From assembly GCA_964525565.1 (NCBI GenBank), contig CAZGHI010000070.1, positions 1 to 6,119 on the forward strand: a stretch of DNA of 6,119 bases. The letters run 5' to 3'. The notes below the pieces were generated by a model, which worked only from the letters and a program-made list of their open reading frames with translations, was not told where the DNA came from and did no database searches. How positions within the stretch are numbered: position 1 is the first letter of the stretch; every line of letters begins with the position of its first letter. Shown here in pieces: positions 1-6,119 of this stretch. The DNA comes from OLB6 sp964525565 (GTDB lineage Bacteria > Bacteroidota > Ignavibacteria > Kapaibacteriales > Kapaibacteriaceae). A program made the translations under genes and the position numbers.

Positions 1-1136
1 GATGTACTGCAATACGGTTTTGTACTGTTTCTCACTCACTACGGGTCCAACCGGCGCATTGTCCGCAGGATTTCCTATTTCGAGAGCATTTACCGCAACA
101 GTGAGTTTTGCTACAAACTCATCATACACGGAAGCGTCAACAATAGCACGAGAACAGGCAGAGCATTTCTGGCCTTGAAACCCAAAAGCTGCTGCAGTTA
201 CGCCGGCTACGGCAGAATCTACATCGGCATCGTCTGCAACAACAATTGCATCTTTGCCACCCATTTCAGCAACAACACGTTTTATCCAAATCTGTCCGGG
301 TTGTGGAGTGTTCGCAAGTTGATTCACATGGAGACCAACCTCCATCGAGCCTGTAAAGCTTACAAATCGTGTTCTTGGATGAGCAACTAAGTAATCTCCC
401 GCTTCAGCACCACTAGCAACGAGGAAATTCAATACGCCGTCTGGTAATCCAACTGATTGCATGATTTCCGCAAAGAGGTAGCCCATCATCGGTGAGTCGC
501 TCGATGGTTTTAGCACAACAGTATTTCCTGTAACAATAGCTGCAGAGGTCATCCCCACAAGAATTGCAAAAGGAAAGTTCCACGGTGGTATTACGACACC
601 TACACCTAATGGAATGTAGAACAGTTCATTATGTTCACCTGGTTGAGGAACAATTGGCTGTGTCTCGGCATAGCGCAGCATTTCCCGACCATAAAATTCA
701 AGGAAGTCTATTGCTTCGCAGGTATCTGCATCAGCTTCCAGATAATTCTTGCCAACTTCACAGATCATCCATGCATTTATTTCAAGACGCCGTTCACGAA
801 TAACAGATGNNNNNNNNNNNNNNNNGCCGCTTTGAATAAATACGAAGCACGCTTTTTAGGGGGCACAGTTTTCCACGTTTCAAACGCTTTTGCTGCAGCA
901 CGCATCGCCTTTTCGGCATGATCAACCCCGCTCTTTTGGAAGGTTCCGATTATTTCGTCGGGAGCAGCAGGGTTGCGACTTATGGTTTTTTTTACTGACC
1001 GGAGTTTTTTCCCACCCACTATGTTGGGATATTCTTTGCCAAATGCCTTACGAACGGCCTCAATGGCTTTCTTTTGTTTTTTTGCAATGTCTGGTTTCGT
1101 AAAGTCGAGATACTTTTCATTCACAAATGGTTTCAT
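1..1136 (-). CDS. pruA: L-glutamate gamma-semialdehyde dehydrogenase (1-pyrroline-5-carboxylate dehydrogenase), 3' end outside the window
   Basis: This enzyme oxidises L-glutamate gamma-semialdehyde to glutamate with NAD+, the second step of proline breakdown, in the cytoplasm. The ATG at 1136 gives an N-terminus typical of the family (MKPFVNEKYLDF, then KEYPNIVGGKKL at about 34-45). The frame is open to 828, is lost at the N run (810-825), and resumes one base out of register at 807 with SVIRERRLEINAWM. Counting residues with the gap closed, the aldehyde dehydrogenase landmarks fall in order: oxyanion-hole Asn in PPWNFPF (~181), NAD-binding Lys in VVLKPSS (~204), FTGSMEVG (~255), general-base Glu in AEMGGKDA (~285) and nucleophile Cys in FGFQGQKCSACS (~319). 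The PruA-specific QPGQIWIKRVVAEMGGKD stretch separates it from generic aldehyde dehydrogenases. About 373 of the usual ~515-545 residues are visible; the C-terminal part lies left of the window. It is a stand-alone enzyme at its N-terminus, with no PutA proline dehydrogenase domain. The frame break is more likely an assembly artefact than a pseudogene. Confidence 0.95.
810..825. other. Assembly gap (16 Ns) inside pruA
   Basis: A run of sixteen undetermined bases joins two pieces of the same gene. On the minus strand the left piece ends in codons for LFKA plus the bases gc, and the right piece starts with ca before the Ser codon at 807. Sixteen bases leave the two halves out of frame, so the real separation must be 2 modulo 3 (for example -1, 2 or 5). 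Family spacing from the Ala-Ala pair to the conserved EVGK motif favours -1, that is, the flanks sharing one base. Confidence 0.98.
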
Positions 1137-1140
1137 TGTT

Positions 1141-1146
1141 TCCTCG
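1141..1146 (-). promoter_or_regulatory. Ribosome binding site of pruA
   Basis: Reading on the minus strand, gaggaaaca directly precedes the ATG at 1136. The GAGG core is five bases from the start codon, which is a normal Shine-Dalgarno spacing. It supports the chosen start, which also matches the usual N-terminus of the family. Confidence 0.7.
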
Positions 1147-1174
1147 TGCCAAAGAGTTGCTGGGTGATGATGAT

Positions 1175-1184
1175 CAATTAATTG
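1175..1184. repeat. 10-bp perfect palindrome in the pruA/dedA divergent intergenic region
   Basis: The bases caattaattg equal their own reverse complement. They lie in the 64-bp space between two divergently transcribed genes and overlap the first G of the dedA ribosome binding site. A position between divergent starts is where an operator would be expected, but an AT-rich 10-mer palindrome can arise by chance. No convincing -10/-35 or Bacteroidetes-type -7/-33 pair was found in the same space. Confidence 0.25.
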
Positions 1185-1187
1185 GAG
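1184..1187 (+). promoter_or_regulatory. Probable ribosome binding site of dedA
   Basis: GGAG lies 13 bases upstream of the GTG at 1201, somewhat farther than the usual 5-9. It is the only purine-rich SD-like motif in the upstream region. The later in-frame GTG codons at 1213 and 1234 have no better motif, so 1201 is kept as the start. Confidence 0.45.
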
Positions 1188-1200
1188 TGCAAATTACGCC

Positions 1201-1815
1201 GTGCTTGAAACAGTGATATCAATTCTAGAGAGTGTGCCACCGGAGCTGGTGCTTCTCATTGCACTGTTCGTTGCGTTTATCGAACACATATTTCCACCAT
1301 CACCAAGCGATATTATCATGGTGTTTATAGGAACGTTGGTGGGAGTGGGTAGTGTTGATTTTCTTTCAACCCTTTCTGCTGCAACGATGGGGTCAATACT
1401 CGGCTTCATGACTGCATACACAATCGGAAAACGATACGGTAGGAAACTATTGTCGTCCGGCTGGCTGCCGTTCATAACTGAATCACTGTTGCAGAAAGTT
1501 GAAAGATGGTTTCACACATATCACGATTGGATCATCGTAGCAAATAGGTTCCTAGCGGGCACACGTGCAGTTATAGCATTCTTTGCCGGAATGTCGAATA
1601 AGCCATTATCAAAAACGCTAACGTTAAGCGCATTAAGCGCTATCGCTTGGAACTCAATCCTCATTGGAATAGGAATGTGGCTAGGAACTAATTGGAAAGG
1701 TGCCGAAAAACTGCTCAGCACATACGGATGGTTCATCAGTATCGGCATCGCTGTTTTCGTGATCACGTACATCGTCCGACGCAAACGTCGGAAGCTAACA
1801 GAAAATAACGGCTAA
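1201..1815 (+). CDS. DedA family (SNARE-associated / VTT domain) integral membrane protein
   Basis: This is a 204-residue inner-membrane protein of the DedA superfamily. Characterised members (E. coli YqjA, YghB; B. subtilis UptA, PetA) are linked to proton-motive-force-dependent homeostasis and to flipping of undecaprenyl phosphate or phospholipids. Visible features are a hydrophobic segment at ~14-31, and the family's re-entrant motif with an acidic residue before it and Pro-Pro-x-Pro-Ser-Asp inside it (E28, PPSPSD at 32-37). A further hydrophobic segment (~52-75) ends in YTIGKRYGRK. The signature NRFLAGTRAVIAFFAG at 115-130 has two arginines six residues apart (R116, R122), as in the functionally required arginine pair of YqjA. 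Then come a hydrophobic segment at ~139-162 (containing WN at 150-151) and a last helix at ~176-192 followed by a basic RRKRRK tail that should be cytoplasmic. Length is normal (~200). The start is GTG. It is divergent from pruA and convergent with porV, so probably a single-gene transcript. The exact substrate cannot be told from sequence. Confidence 0.93.
   Translation: MLETVISILESVPPELVLLIALFVAFIEHIFPPSPSDIIMVFIGTLVGVGSVDFLSTLSAATMGSILGFMTAYTIGKRYGRKLLSSGWLPFITESLLQKVERWFHTYHDWIIVANRFLAGTRAVIAFFAGMSNKPLSKTLTLSALSAIAWNSILIGIGMWLGTNWKGAEKLLSTYGWFISIGIAVFVITYIVRRKRRKLTENNG
1775..1792. repeat. 7-bp perfect hairpin at the 3' end of dedA, near the convergent gene junction
   Basis: The arms tccgacg (1775-1781) and cgtcgga (1786-1792) are perfect reverse complements around a 4-base CAAA loop. 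The hairpin lies in codons for the basic C-terminal tail of the DedA protein, 23 bases before its stop, and about 25 bases beyond the porV stop for transcripts arriving from the other side. No T-run follows it on either strand, so it is not a canonical intrinsic terminator. It could still stabilise 3' ends of one or both convergent transcripts, or be fortuitous. Confidence 0.3.
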
Positions 1816-1817
1816 CC

Positions 1818-2885
1818 TTACTGTTCCGTTCCCCAGTCAACAACCATTGAAAAACGTAATGTGTTTGCCAGAGGATGATTGTCTTCAACAGTCAAGATGT
1901 AACTAAAGTACAGATTGAATACATCGTATTTCACACCGGCACCCAAAGTAAAGAACCGTCTTGCACCAGCAGCAGCGGGCTCAGTGAAGTAACCACCTCG
2001 CAGGGATACGGCCTGATCGTAGATATACTCCATTCCTATACCGGTTTCAATACCCCCGGTTCCCCACGACGACACGAAAGACTGCGGTATAGGATCGGAA
2101 CCAAGTAAGTCCCTCCGGACAAGGAGCTTTGAGAAGTCAACGGAGAAAAGTAGATCGTTAAACTCGTCTTCAACCAGTTTAAGTCCAACACCCCATCGAA
2201 GGGATGTTGGCAGTGGGTCAGATTCATTGAGATAGGTTATTTTGGGTCCCACATTTTGCAAATTCACGCCAAGAGACAAGATGTTACCCAGCTCTGCGCC
2301 CAATACATTAAGACTCGTTGGCCTGTAAAGGAAACCAAGATCAAAAGCCCCAGAAATGCCCACCCCCGCACTTGCCTGCTGTGCACCAGCCGGAGCAAGG
2401 TTGCTCTGTATATACTTGATCTGAACGCCTGCAGCAACGTCTTTTCCGATTAACGTCCCATAGGAAATACCAACAGAAAACTCATTGCTCCTAAACGTTC
2501 CCAAAGCCTGACCGTTTTCAGCCGTTCTGGTAAACTCACCCAGGTTCATGAAAATAAACGTACCTGCGATTGTACCATCGAGATCTTCAACGTACTGACC
2601 ATATGTGCCGTACGAGTAAAAAAGATCGGCATTAAACTGTGGTAGCCACTTTGAGAAACTTAGAGCAACCTGACGCTGGTTAGACTGATATCCTAACCCT
2701 GCAGGGTTCCAAAAGACGGCATTAATATCATCAGCGATTGCTGTACCTACCTCTCCCATGGAACCACCACGAGCATCTGGGGCAATTAGAAGGAACGGAA
2801 CGGCAGCACCTCCGGCTTGACCGTACGCCGTCGTGGCTGTGAGCATGATTGCCGTGAGCACGACGCCCGCGCGGAAAACAGACAT
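1818..2885 (-). CDS. porV: Type IX secretion system outer-membrane protein PorV (LptO-like), PorV/PorQ family
   Basis: This is a 355-residue outer-membrane beta-barrel protein. In known systems PorV collects cargo leaving the SprA/Sov translocon and delivers it to the PorU sortase, and it forms part of the surface attachment complex with PorU, PorQ and PorZ. Residues 1-22 form a signal peptide (MSVF-R, hydrophobic GVVLTAIMLTATTA, cleavage near AYG|QA). The family hallmark follows directly: AAVPFLLIAPDARGGSMGEVG at ~27-47, then WNPAGL at 59-64. The rest alternates short amphipathic strands with Gly/Asp turns, as expected for a FadL-like barrel, and ends in the strand-like LRFSMVVDWGTEQ. A strong Shine-Dalgarno fixes the start. 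It lies 32 bp downstream of porU in the same orientation, the pairing seen in many T9SS loci. The paralogue PorQ shares the fold; porU linkage and the APDARGGSMG motif favour PorV. Confidence 0.93.
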   Translation of the reverse strand: MSVFRAGVVLTAIMLTATTAYGQAGGAAVPFLLIAPDARGGSMGEVGTAIADDINAVFWNPAGLGYQSNQRQVALSFSKWLPQFNADLFYSYGTYGQYVEDLDGTIAGTFIFMNLGEFTRTAENGQALGTFRSNEFSVGISYGTLIGKDVAAGVQIKYIQSNLAPAGAQQASAGVGISGAFDLGFLYRPTSLNVLGAELGNILSLGVNLQNVGPKITYLNESDPLPTSLRWGVGLKLVEDEFNDLLFSVDFSKLLVRRDLLGSDPIPQSFVSSWGTGGIETGIGMEYIYDQAVSLRGGYFTEPAAAGARRFFTLGAGVKYDVFNLYFSYILTVEDNHPLANTLRFSMVVDWGTEQ

Positions 2886-2889
2886 AAAA

Positions 2890-2896
2890 CTCCTCT
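2890..2896 (-). promoter_or_regulatory. Ribosome binding site of porV
   Basis: On the minus strand AGAGGAG is followed by TTTT and the ATG at 2885. The GAGG core is six bases from the start codon. It lies in the 32-bp space after the porU stop, which holds no evident terminator or promoter, in keeping with cotranscription of porU and porV. Confidence 0.8.
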
Positions 2897-2917
2897 ATAG
2901 CACGTAGAATTTCAAAG

Positions 2918-5900
2918 TTAACGAATCAAGGTAAGTTTACCGCTGACGTATGTGGCAGATCCATCGTCTAAAAGAATTCCAACAACACACTGATACATTC
3001 CTGATCCGAGTTGTTGTCCTTGATCATCAGAGCCATCCCACACATACTCGGCGGTTTGCATATCGCGAACATTCATCTGTTCAGAAGCAATCTGGCGGCC
3101 TTGCATGTCGTAAATGCGAACATCTGCAGTAAACGGTTTACTAACGTTATGCTGATAACGAATTGTTGTGGTTCGAGAGAAGGGGTTTGGGTAGTTCATA
3201 ACCCACGAGGCTACTGTCCCGGCGTCGGCGGGTGCAATTCGGAATATGGTTGATGCCTCATTCACGTTGTTGTACACATCCCATGCCCGTACCCTAACCG
3301 TGTGTACGCCTGCAGGGAGTCCAAAGATTTGTTTCGATGCAGTTCCGGCAAGGGGGTTGTTAAGCGATGTTGTAAACGACTCTGTAAGCACCTCGACCCT
3401 GGAACCATTGTTAAAACTTGCCTCAATGTCGTGCCCAACGCCAACTCCTGTTGCATTAATGCCTGTCTCGTCTTCAAGATCAACAAGTAAAACTGGATTT
3501 GCACGCACAACTTGTCCCGAAACGAAGTTTCGGGAATCAACATAAACCTGAATTTGTGGCCCGTTGTTGTCGTCGCCATGTTCACCAGCTACTCCATTAA
3601 CCACAAGCCGTTTGGTAACTCCTCTCGCAGCTCGCCTATCGTCAGAGTATGCATAACCGAAAAGTTCTGCTGGGTTTGCAGAGTACGAGATATCTTTTGG
3701 AATCACAAACGTTGCCGTAAATCTTCCTTTGGTTACAGGAAACGAACCACGAGCCAATAATGCACCCGGGAGTGTAAATCTGTTAACGGTGTTTCGAACA
3801 TCGTCGTCCACTACAGTCATGTTCCGTTGCCCATCCAGAAGAGAAATGGTTGCCACACCATCGAACGATGCGTCGATGTCAGTAGAACTTGGCGAACTGA
3901 TGTATCCGGTAACAGTAACACGTTCAAGCGCTTTTAATGATCGCATTGCAGAGTCGGTGATCGGTATTCCATTGATTTCTGTGAAAACCACATTATGGTC
4001 AGGTATGAGCAGGCGCAGTGTCGGATCACCTAACAAAAAGAACTTCTCGTCGTTATCGCCCATAAACGTTTGCTTGACTTCGCGTAGTACATCCCCTATT
4101 AGTTTGGGCCTCCCATCTTTATCCATAGTAAACATCGCTCTGTAAAAGGCTTCATTGAGAGCAGCGTTCCTTTCGGAAAAGACGATGCGAGCTGAGGAAA
4201 ACACGCCGACCGCTCCTCCCTGCGACAATAGAACTAGTTCTTCAGCCCCACTTTGAACTTCCGACATGTCGAACCTTGCAAAGTCACACGTTGCGGCCGT
4301 CAGGAAAAAAGGTTTGTCGAAATTTGTCATTCGAGAAGGCGTTGTTTCACGTTCAAAGACAAATTCATGAGCCCAAACCCTAGGATTGCCATGACCAATC
4401 CAGTTCAAAAACAACGCACCACGTGTATTTACGGTACTTAAAATCTCTGCTGTTACTGCCGGCTTTCTCTTGCCTCTGGCTACATTGTCGGTAGGATATT
4501 CAACCAGATAGATCTTCTTTGGTTGGAGATCTGAAGGAACGCTGTTTGATATGAGCGACTCACTCTGCCGTAGGTGCATGTCGCCGTCAGATTGATTGTT
4601 GGAGGTTGCACCATCATCAGCAACGAGTGCTATGCGTACACGCCAGTCGTCCGTTGATGCTTCCGATTCATATCGGCGCACCTTCTCCAGCAATCTGTCT
4701 CCAATAGCGTTCGATGTTACCGGAAGTCTGCCAATACCAACATCTGGCATTGCATCGTTACCATCTACCCTCACGAAAAAGTCTTCGGTTGTATGCGTAA
4801 ATAGGCCGTAGGAGGAATCGTCCGGATCAAGACTCTGAAATGTTGTTACGTAACTCTTTGCTGTTGTTGAGATGTTCTTATAGTCAAAATGTCCGTCACC
4901 CCACAAGAGTACATATCGAAGCCTTGTGGGTGCGTTACGGTATGCATAGCCAATAAAGTCACGTATGGCTGTTGGATCCTGCATCCCATAGCCGAATTCG
5001 TTAAAGATTTCGTCCTGCGTTACTACACTCACACGCAGGTTACTTGTAGAAGCCCGATACGAAGCATATCGGTGTGCACTTGCAAGCAAATCGGGGTGAG
5101 TGATAATGACTAAGTCCCCTATTTCGTCCTGAACAACGCGGTTGCGAAGCGAGAGGGTTGGTAAGGGGCTTATCGTTGCGTTGCGTACGTCCGATGTAAT
5201 AAAATATCGCTTCACTACTCCTGCTTTTAGTTCTTCACGCAGAGCAAATACACCTCCGGGGGGGGCAACATTCATTACACGTTGAGGCTTCGAAGGATCG
5301 GTAACGTCATAGGCAAATATTTCCGATGACCCGAATCCGTTGATCGAATATTCTGTTACCCCTTCGAGTGTTGAATCTGTAAAGAATGAAAATGTCTGAC
5401 CATCGGCAATCAGCCCCCTTGGATAAACAAGCTCTACCCAGTCCAAATACCCTGACGAAGCTCGATCTTGGCACTTGTATTCAAACCTCAAAACGCTCCT
5501 TGAGTCCGAAGCAATTTGCGATGCCGAGATGGAGCCTTTCACTCTCCCGCTGTACATATCCATATACTCCGGAACCGGAATGAGAAGCTTCTCTGCAACA
5601 GGTACACCGTTTTCACTTATTGTGAACGTACCTTGTCGCGTCCCCTTGTGAGCCACATTCATAGTATAGCGAACAGCTCCATTCCGTAACAACCCGGGGA
5701 GCTGTGTGGTAAGAACAAGTGCACCGTTGTTCTCTACCGTGCGCCCAAACCACTTTCTCCCGGAACCGCTGCTGTATGGGTGAATTAACTCTTCTTCGTT
5801 GAATGCAAGGCCATCGACGAATAGCGGACGATGAGTTGCAGGGCTTGATGCTGCATCCCGAATTACACTTCGCCGACCTTCTCCACCGGCTGTTGTTAGT

Positions 5901-6119
5901 AAGTACGATGCCTGTGTAGCGTAGTGATGGATATAATGCGACGGTCCGCCTTTTCCCCATTTCCACCCGGAAATACCCCCACAATAAAAAATGATCTCAT
6001 TGATTGATCCATCTGCGTGAGTGCGCACGACAATATCCTGCTCAACTGGCAATTCGTTCAGTGGCGGTGAAACTTGCTCAGACAGTTCACGCCCCCCCCA
6101 CCCATACATCTTAATCGTC
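2918..6119 (-). CDS. porU: Type IX secretion system C25-family cysteine peptidase (sortase) PorU, 5' end outside the window
   Basis: PorU is the surface sortase of T9SS. It removes the C-terminal sorting domain of secreted proteins and, in P. gingivalis, attaches them to anionic LPS. Numbered from the Met codon at 6109, a PorU-type N-terminal region includes IIFYCGG (~40-46) and SSGYLDWVELVYPRG (~218-232). The gingipain-like C25 catalytic domain runs from DLVIITHPDLL (~332) to LLGDPTLRLL (~700). Its His is in NWIGHG (H573) and its Cys in TAATCDFARFD (C608); both catalytic residues are present. An Ig-like/linker region follows, then a T9SS type-A-like C-terminal domain from ~966 to 1063 with NYPNPF (972-977), DMQGRQ and SGMYQ. 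PorU keeps this domain uncleaved in known systems. The frame stays open upstream of 6109 (Thr-Ile-Lys-Met-Tyr-Gly) to the window edge. There is no signal peptide, and family members carry an N-terminal region before this IxxYGxGG motif, so Met 6109 is internal and the true start lies outside. First gene of a probable porU-porV operon. Confidence 0.95.
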   Translation of the reverse strand, partial: TIKMYGWGGRELSEQVSPPLNELPVEQDIVVRTHADGSINEIIFYCGGISGWKWGKGGPSHYIHHYATQASYLLTTAGGEGRRSVIRDAASSPATHRPLFVDGLAFNEEELIHPYSSGSGRKWFGRTVENNGALVLTTQLPGLLRNGAVRYTMNVAHKGTRQGTFTISENGVPVAEKLLIPVPEYMDMYSGRVKGSISASQIASDSRSVLRFEYKCQDRASSGYLDWVELVYPRGLIADGQTFSFFTDSTLEGVTEYSINGFGSSEIFAYDVTDPSKPQRVMNVAPPGGVFALREELKAGVVKRYFITSDVRNATISPLPTLSLRNRVVQDEIGDLVIITHPDLLASAHRYASYRASTSNLRVSVVTQDEIFNEFGYGMQDPTAIRDFIGYAYRNAPTRLRYVLLWGDGHFDYKNISTTAKSYVTTFQSLDPDDSSYGLFTHTTEDFFVRVDGNDAMPDVGIGRLPVTSNAIGDRLLEKVRRYESEASTDDWRVRIALVADDGATSNNQSDGDMHLRQSESLISNSVPSDLQPKKIYLVEYPTDNVARGKRKPAVTAEILSTVNTRGALFLNWIGHGNPRVWAHEFVFERETTPSRMTNFDKPFFLTAATCDFARFDMSEVQSGAEELVLLSQGGAVGVFSSARIVFSERNAALNEAFYRAMFTMDKDGRPKLIGDVLREVKQTFMGDNDEKFFLLGDPTLRLLIPDHNVVFTEINGIPITDSAMRSLKALERVTVTGYISSPSSTDIDASFDGVATISLLDGQRNMTVVDDDVRNTVNRFTLPGALLARGSFPVTKGRFTATFVIPKDISYSANPAELFGYAYSDDRRAARGVTKRLVVNGVAGEHGDDNNGPQIQVYVDSRNFVSGQVVRANPVLLVDLEDETGINATGVGVGHDIEASFNNGSRVEVLTESFTTSLNNPLAGTASKQIFGLPAGVHTVRVRAWDVYNNVNEASTIFRIAPADAGTVASWVMNYPNPFSRTTTIRYQHNVSKPFTADVRIYDMQGRQIASEQMNVRDMQTAEYVWDGSDDQGQQLGSGMYQCVVGILLDDGSATYVSGKLTLIR
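3515..3535. repeat. 9-bp perfect hairpin inside porU
   Basis: The arms tcccgaaac (3515-3523) and gtttcggga (3527-3535) are perfect reverse complements separated by three bases. The sequence lies in the porU region between the catalytic and sorting domains and encodes SRNFVSG. No T-run follows it. It may influence mRNA folding or be chance; the coding content fully explains the bases. Confidence 0.4.

Noticed and set aside
986..993. T8 homopolymer in pruA as a slippage site
   Set aside because: It encodes part of a lysine pair (plus-strand T8, coding A8) in a cytoplasmic enzyme; A/T runs of this length are ordinary and there is no sign of variation.
777..1136. Short 119-residue protein ending HLLFVNGVLK
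   Set aside because: The tail after the N run is a wrong-frame reading caused by the gap length. The true continuation is one base away and is clearly PruA.
1191..1222. Possible Bacteroidetes-type promoter (taatttg element on the minus strand) for pruA
   Set aside because: The -7 element is one base short of TAnnTTTG and the nearest upstream TTG is 23 bases away, beyond the usual spacing; not supportable.
3262..3585. 107-residue open frame in another minus-strand frame inside porU
   Set aside because: It lies fully within the confirmed PorU frame, and its translation shows no family features.
3729..4145. 138-residue plus-strand open frame opposite porU
   Set aside because: It is antisense to a well-supported catalytic-domain region, has no recognisable motif and no ribosome binding site; a shadow frame.
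5613..5984. 123-residue open frame inside porU on the same strand
   Set aside because: Low-complexity, Cys/Arg-rich alternative-frame translation, nested in PorU coding sequence.
1..6119. Mobile element, CRISPR array, tRNA/rRNA or defence genes
   Set aside because: All of the window is accounted for by four ordinary genes and short spacers; no terminal repeats, spaced direct repeats, transposase motifs or RNA-gene-like sequences were seen.

Overview
The window comes from a didermic bacterium of the Bacteroidota or a close relative. The main evidence is a type IX secretion (T9SS) pair, porU and porV. This secretion system is essentially confined to the Bacteroidetes/Chlorobi/Ignavibacteria/Kapabacteria branch. 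By eye the base composition is moderate (neither AT- nor GC-rich), and Shine-Dalgarno (SD) sequences precede pruA, dedA and porV. Those two points fit an Ignavibacteria- or Kapabacteria-like lineage better than a classical AT-rich, SD-poor Flavobacterium, but the lineage is an inference and cannot be settled from this window.

Layout, left to right: (1) 1-1136, minus strand: the N-terminal ~373 residues of an L-glutamate gamma-semialdehyde dehydrogenase (PruA/RocA type), cut by the left edge and interrupted by a 16-base N run at 810-825 that breaks the reading frame. The flanks read as one gene if the gap is really zero or slightly negative in length. (2) 1137-1200: a 64-bp divergent intergenic region with the ribosome binding sites of both neighbours and a 10-bp palindrome. 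(3) 1201-1815, plus strand: a complete DedA/SNARE-associated family membrane protein starting at GTG. (4) 1818-2885, minus strand: a complete PorV outer-membrane barrel protein, ending 2 bp from the end of dedA (convergent). (5) 2918-6119, minus strand: PorU, the C25-family cysteine protease (sortase) of T9SS, complete at its C-terminus but running off the right edge, so its N-terminus and signal peptide are not in the window. No stretch longer than about 64 bases lacks a gene.

porU and porV lie in the same orientation 32 bp apart and are very probably one operon. In Porphyromonas gingivalis, PorV carries substrates from the SprA/Sov translocon to the cell-surface attachment complex. There PorU removes the C-terminal sorting domain of the cargo and joins the cargo to a surface glycolipid. 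PruA (proline catabolism) and DedA (membrane lipid and membrane-potential homeostasis) have no evident functional link to secretion and look like ordinary chromosomal neighbours.

I find no mobile element, CRISPR array, RNA gene or novel multigene system here. The points most worth a second look are the mis-sized gap inside pruA, the lineage-diagnostic porU-porV unit, two 8-base G/C homopolymers in porU, and two perfect short hairpins within coding sequence.
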